Origin: an uncultured Clostridia bacterium
GTDB lineage: Bacteria; Bacillota; Clostridia; Christensenellales; UBA1242
NCBI GenBank assembly: GCA_944383245.1
Contig: CALWOU010000010.1
Span: 1 to 44,592 of the forward strand
Reading direction: 5' to 3'
Length of the DNA stretch: 44,592 nt
Shown here: positions 44,174 through 44,592 of the stretch, piece after piece
How positions within the stretch are numbered: position 1 is the first letter of the stretch
Layout of the letters: every line of letters starts with the position of its first letter
Position numbers and translations under genes: made by a program
The notes under the pieces: model-generated
The model's input: the letters and a program-made list of their open reading frames with translations, nothing else
What the model was told of the DNA's origin: nothing
Databases searched by the model: none

Positions 44174-44592
44174 ATGAGATGTATTTTTTGTGGCAACAGC
44201 GATAGCAAGGTTGTTGATAGCAGATATTTAAAAGATAGTAGCATTAGAAGAAGAAGAGAGTGTTTAAGATGTGGCAAACGTTTCACAACTTATGAAACTG
44301 TTGAATCTAATCCTATGATTGTAACAAACGTGGATAATATGCGCGAACCTTTCAAGCGCGAAAAGTTGGAAGAAAGCATTAAATATGCCACTTATTGCAC
44401 AGATATTTTAGATATTGATGAAATTGTTTCCAAGATTGAAAACCGCCTTTTTGCATTGCAAAAGCAAGAGATCTCCACAAAAGATATTGTGAAAGAAGCA
44501 CTTGAAATTTTGCTTGAGTATAGCACAATGGCTTGCCTTGTTTACTACACTCAACATACCGATTGCGATAGTTTCGACGGCATCCGCCGTTT
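44174..44592 (+). CDS. nrdR: Transcriptional repressor NrdR (3' end outside the window)
   Basis: The frame is open from ATG 44174 to the window edge (139 codons; family length about 150). The zinc ribbon is CIFCGN...CLRCGKRF (C3, C6, C31, C34), with RRRRECLRC typical of NrdR, followed by the ATP-cone (PFKREKLEESIKYAT). NrdR represses ribonucleotide reductase genes according to dATP/ATP. AAGGAG lies 7 nt before the ATG. Confidence 0.95.
   Translation, partial: MRCIFCGNSDSKVVDSRYLKDSSIRRRRECLRCGKRFTTYETVESNPMIVTNVDNMREPFKREKLEESIKYATYCTDILDIDEIVSKIENRLFALQKQEISTKDIVKEALEILLEYSTMACLVYYTQHTDCDSFDGIRR

Overview
The window is AT-rich (roughly 30% GC by eye) and reads as a chromosomal segment of a low-GC Gram-positive of the Clostridia type. 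The supporting genes are whiA, a ctsR-mcsA-mcsB-clpC heat-shock operon, a YlmC/YmxH PRC-barrel gene, obg-yhbY, murB next to a PHP-domain gene, whiA and dnaE, and DUF3343 beside a class-V cysteine-desulfurase-like gene. I cannot fix the order or genus. Shortened or degenerate versions of conserved genes (McsB, an ABC ATPase) and the absence of rapZ and glmR/yvcK beside whiA suggest a streamlined, probably uncultured lineage.

Layout. 1-760: 3' end of a 23S rRNA, a spacer of three nested hairpins, 5S rRNA and a terminator. 836-2170: a WG-repeat-like protein and a small leaderless ORF. 2300-9800 (minus strand): an SBP-like anchored protein and murB in one unit, and PHP-whiA-dnaE in a second unit with its own promoter. 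9847-12790: uvrC and a YwaF-like membrane protein. 12806-18300: a CtsR-operator promoter, three tandem copies of a structured RNA element (213-bp period), then ctsR-mcsA-mcsB-clpC. 18350-22000: an orphan degenerate ABC ATPase and a DEAD/DEAH-type helicase with six tandem helicase-associated repeats. 22050-24180: an intracellular subtilase with a small helical partner gene and a divergent Gly/Asn-rich protein. 24266-28082 (minus): esterase, yhbY, obg, nth, DUF3343. 28310-33131: cysteine desulfurase family protein, a membrane protein, a thymidine-phosphorylase homologue, tsaE and a tsaB-rimI fusion. 33278-37262: ddl, an alpha/beta hydrolase and a membrane-anchored MurF-like ligase. 37415-44592: a small helical protein, a HAD phosphatase, a GyrB/GyrA-type topoisomerase pair, a PRC-barrel protein and the start of nrdR.

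Two observations stand out. First, the heat-shock operon has a leader of about 780 nt. It starts at a near-consensus promoter overlapped downstream by a perfect CtsR box, and it carries two identical and one diverged copy of a structured RNA. The third copy differs in a way that preserves pairing. Second, many genes that open a transcription unit (the 1768 ORF, uvrC, the ABC ATPase, nth, and probably the 11814 ORF, the 23620 ORF, the desulfurase, ddl, the hydrolase and the PRC-barrel gene) have the start codon about 4-9 nt after the -10 hexamer with no Shine-Dalgarno sequence. Genes inside operons carry clear AGGAG-type sites. This points to widespread leaderless initiation in this organism.

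Functionally the window combines cell-wall synthesis (murB, ddl, MurF-like), DNA replication, repair and topology (dnaE, uvrC, nth, gyrB/gyrA type, nrdR), protein quality control (ctsR operon, subtilase) and translation and tRNA modification (rRNA, obg, yhbY, tsaE, tsaB-rimI). Calls rest on visual reading of motifs; no alignment or folding program was run.
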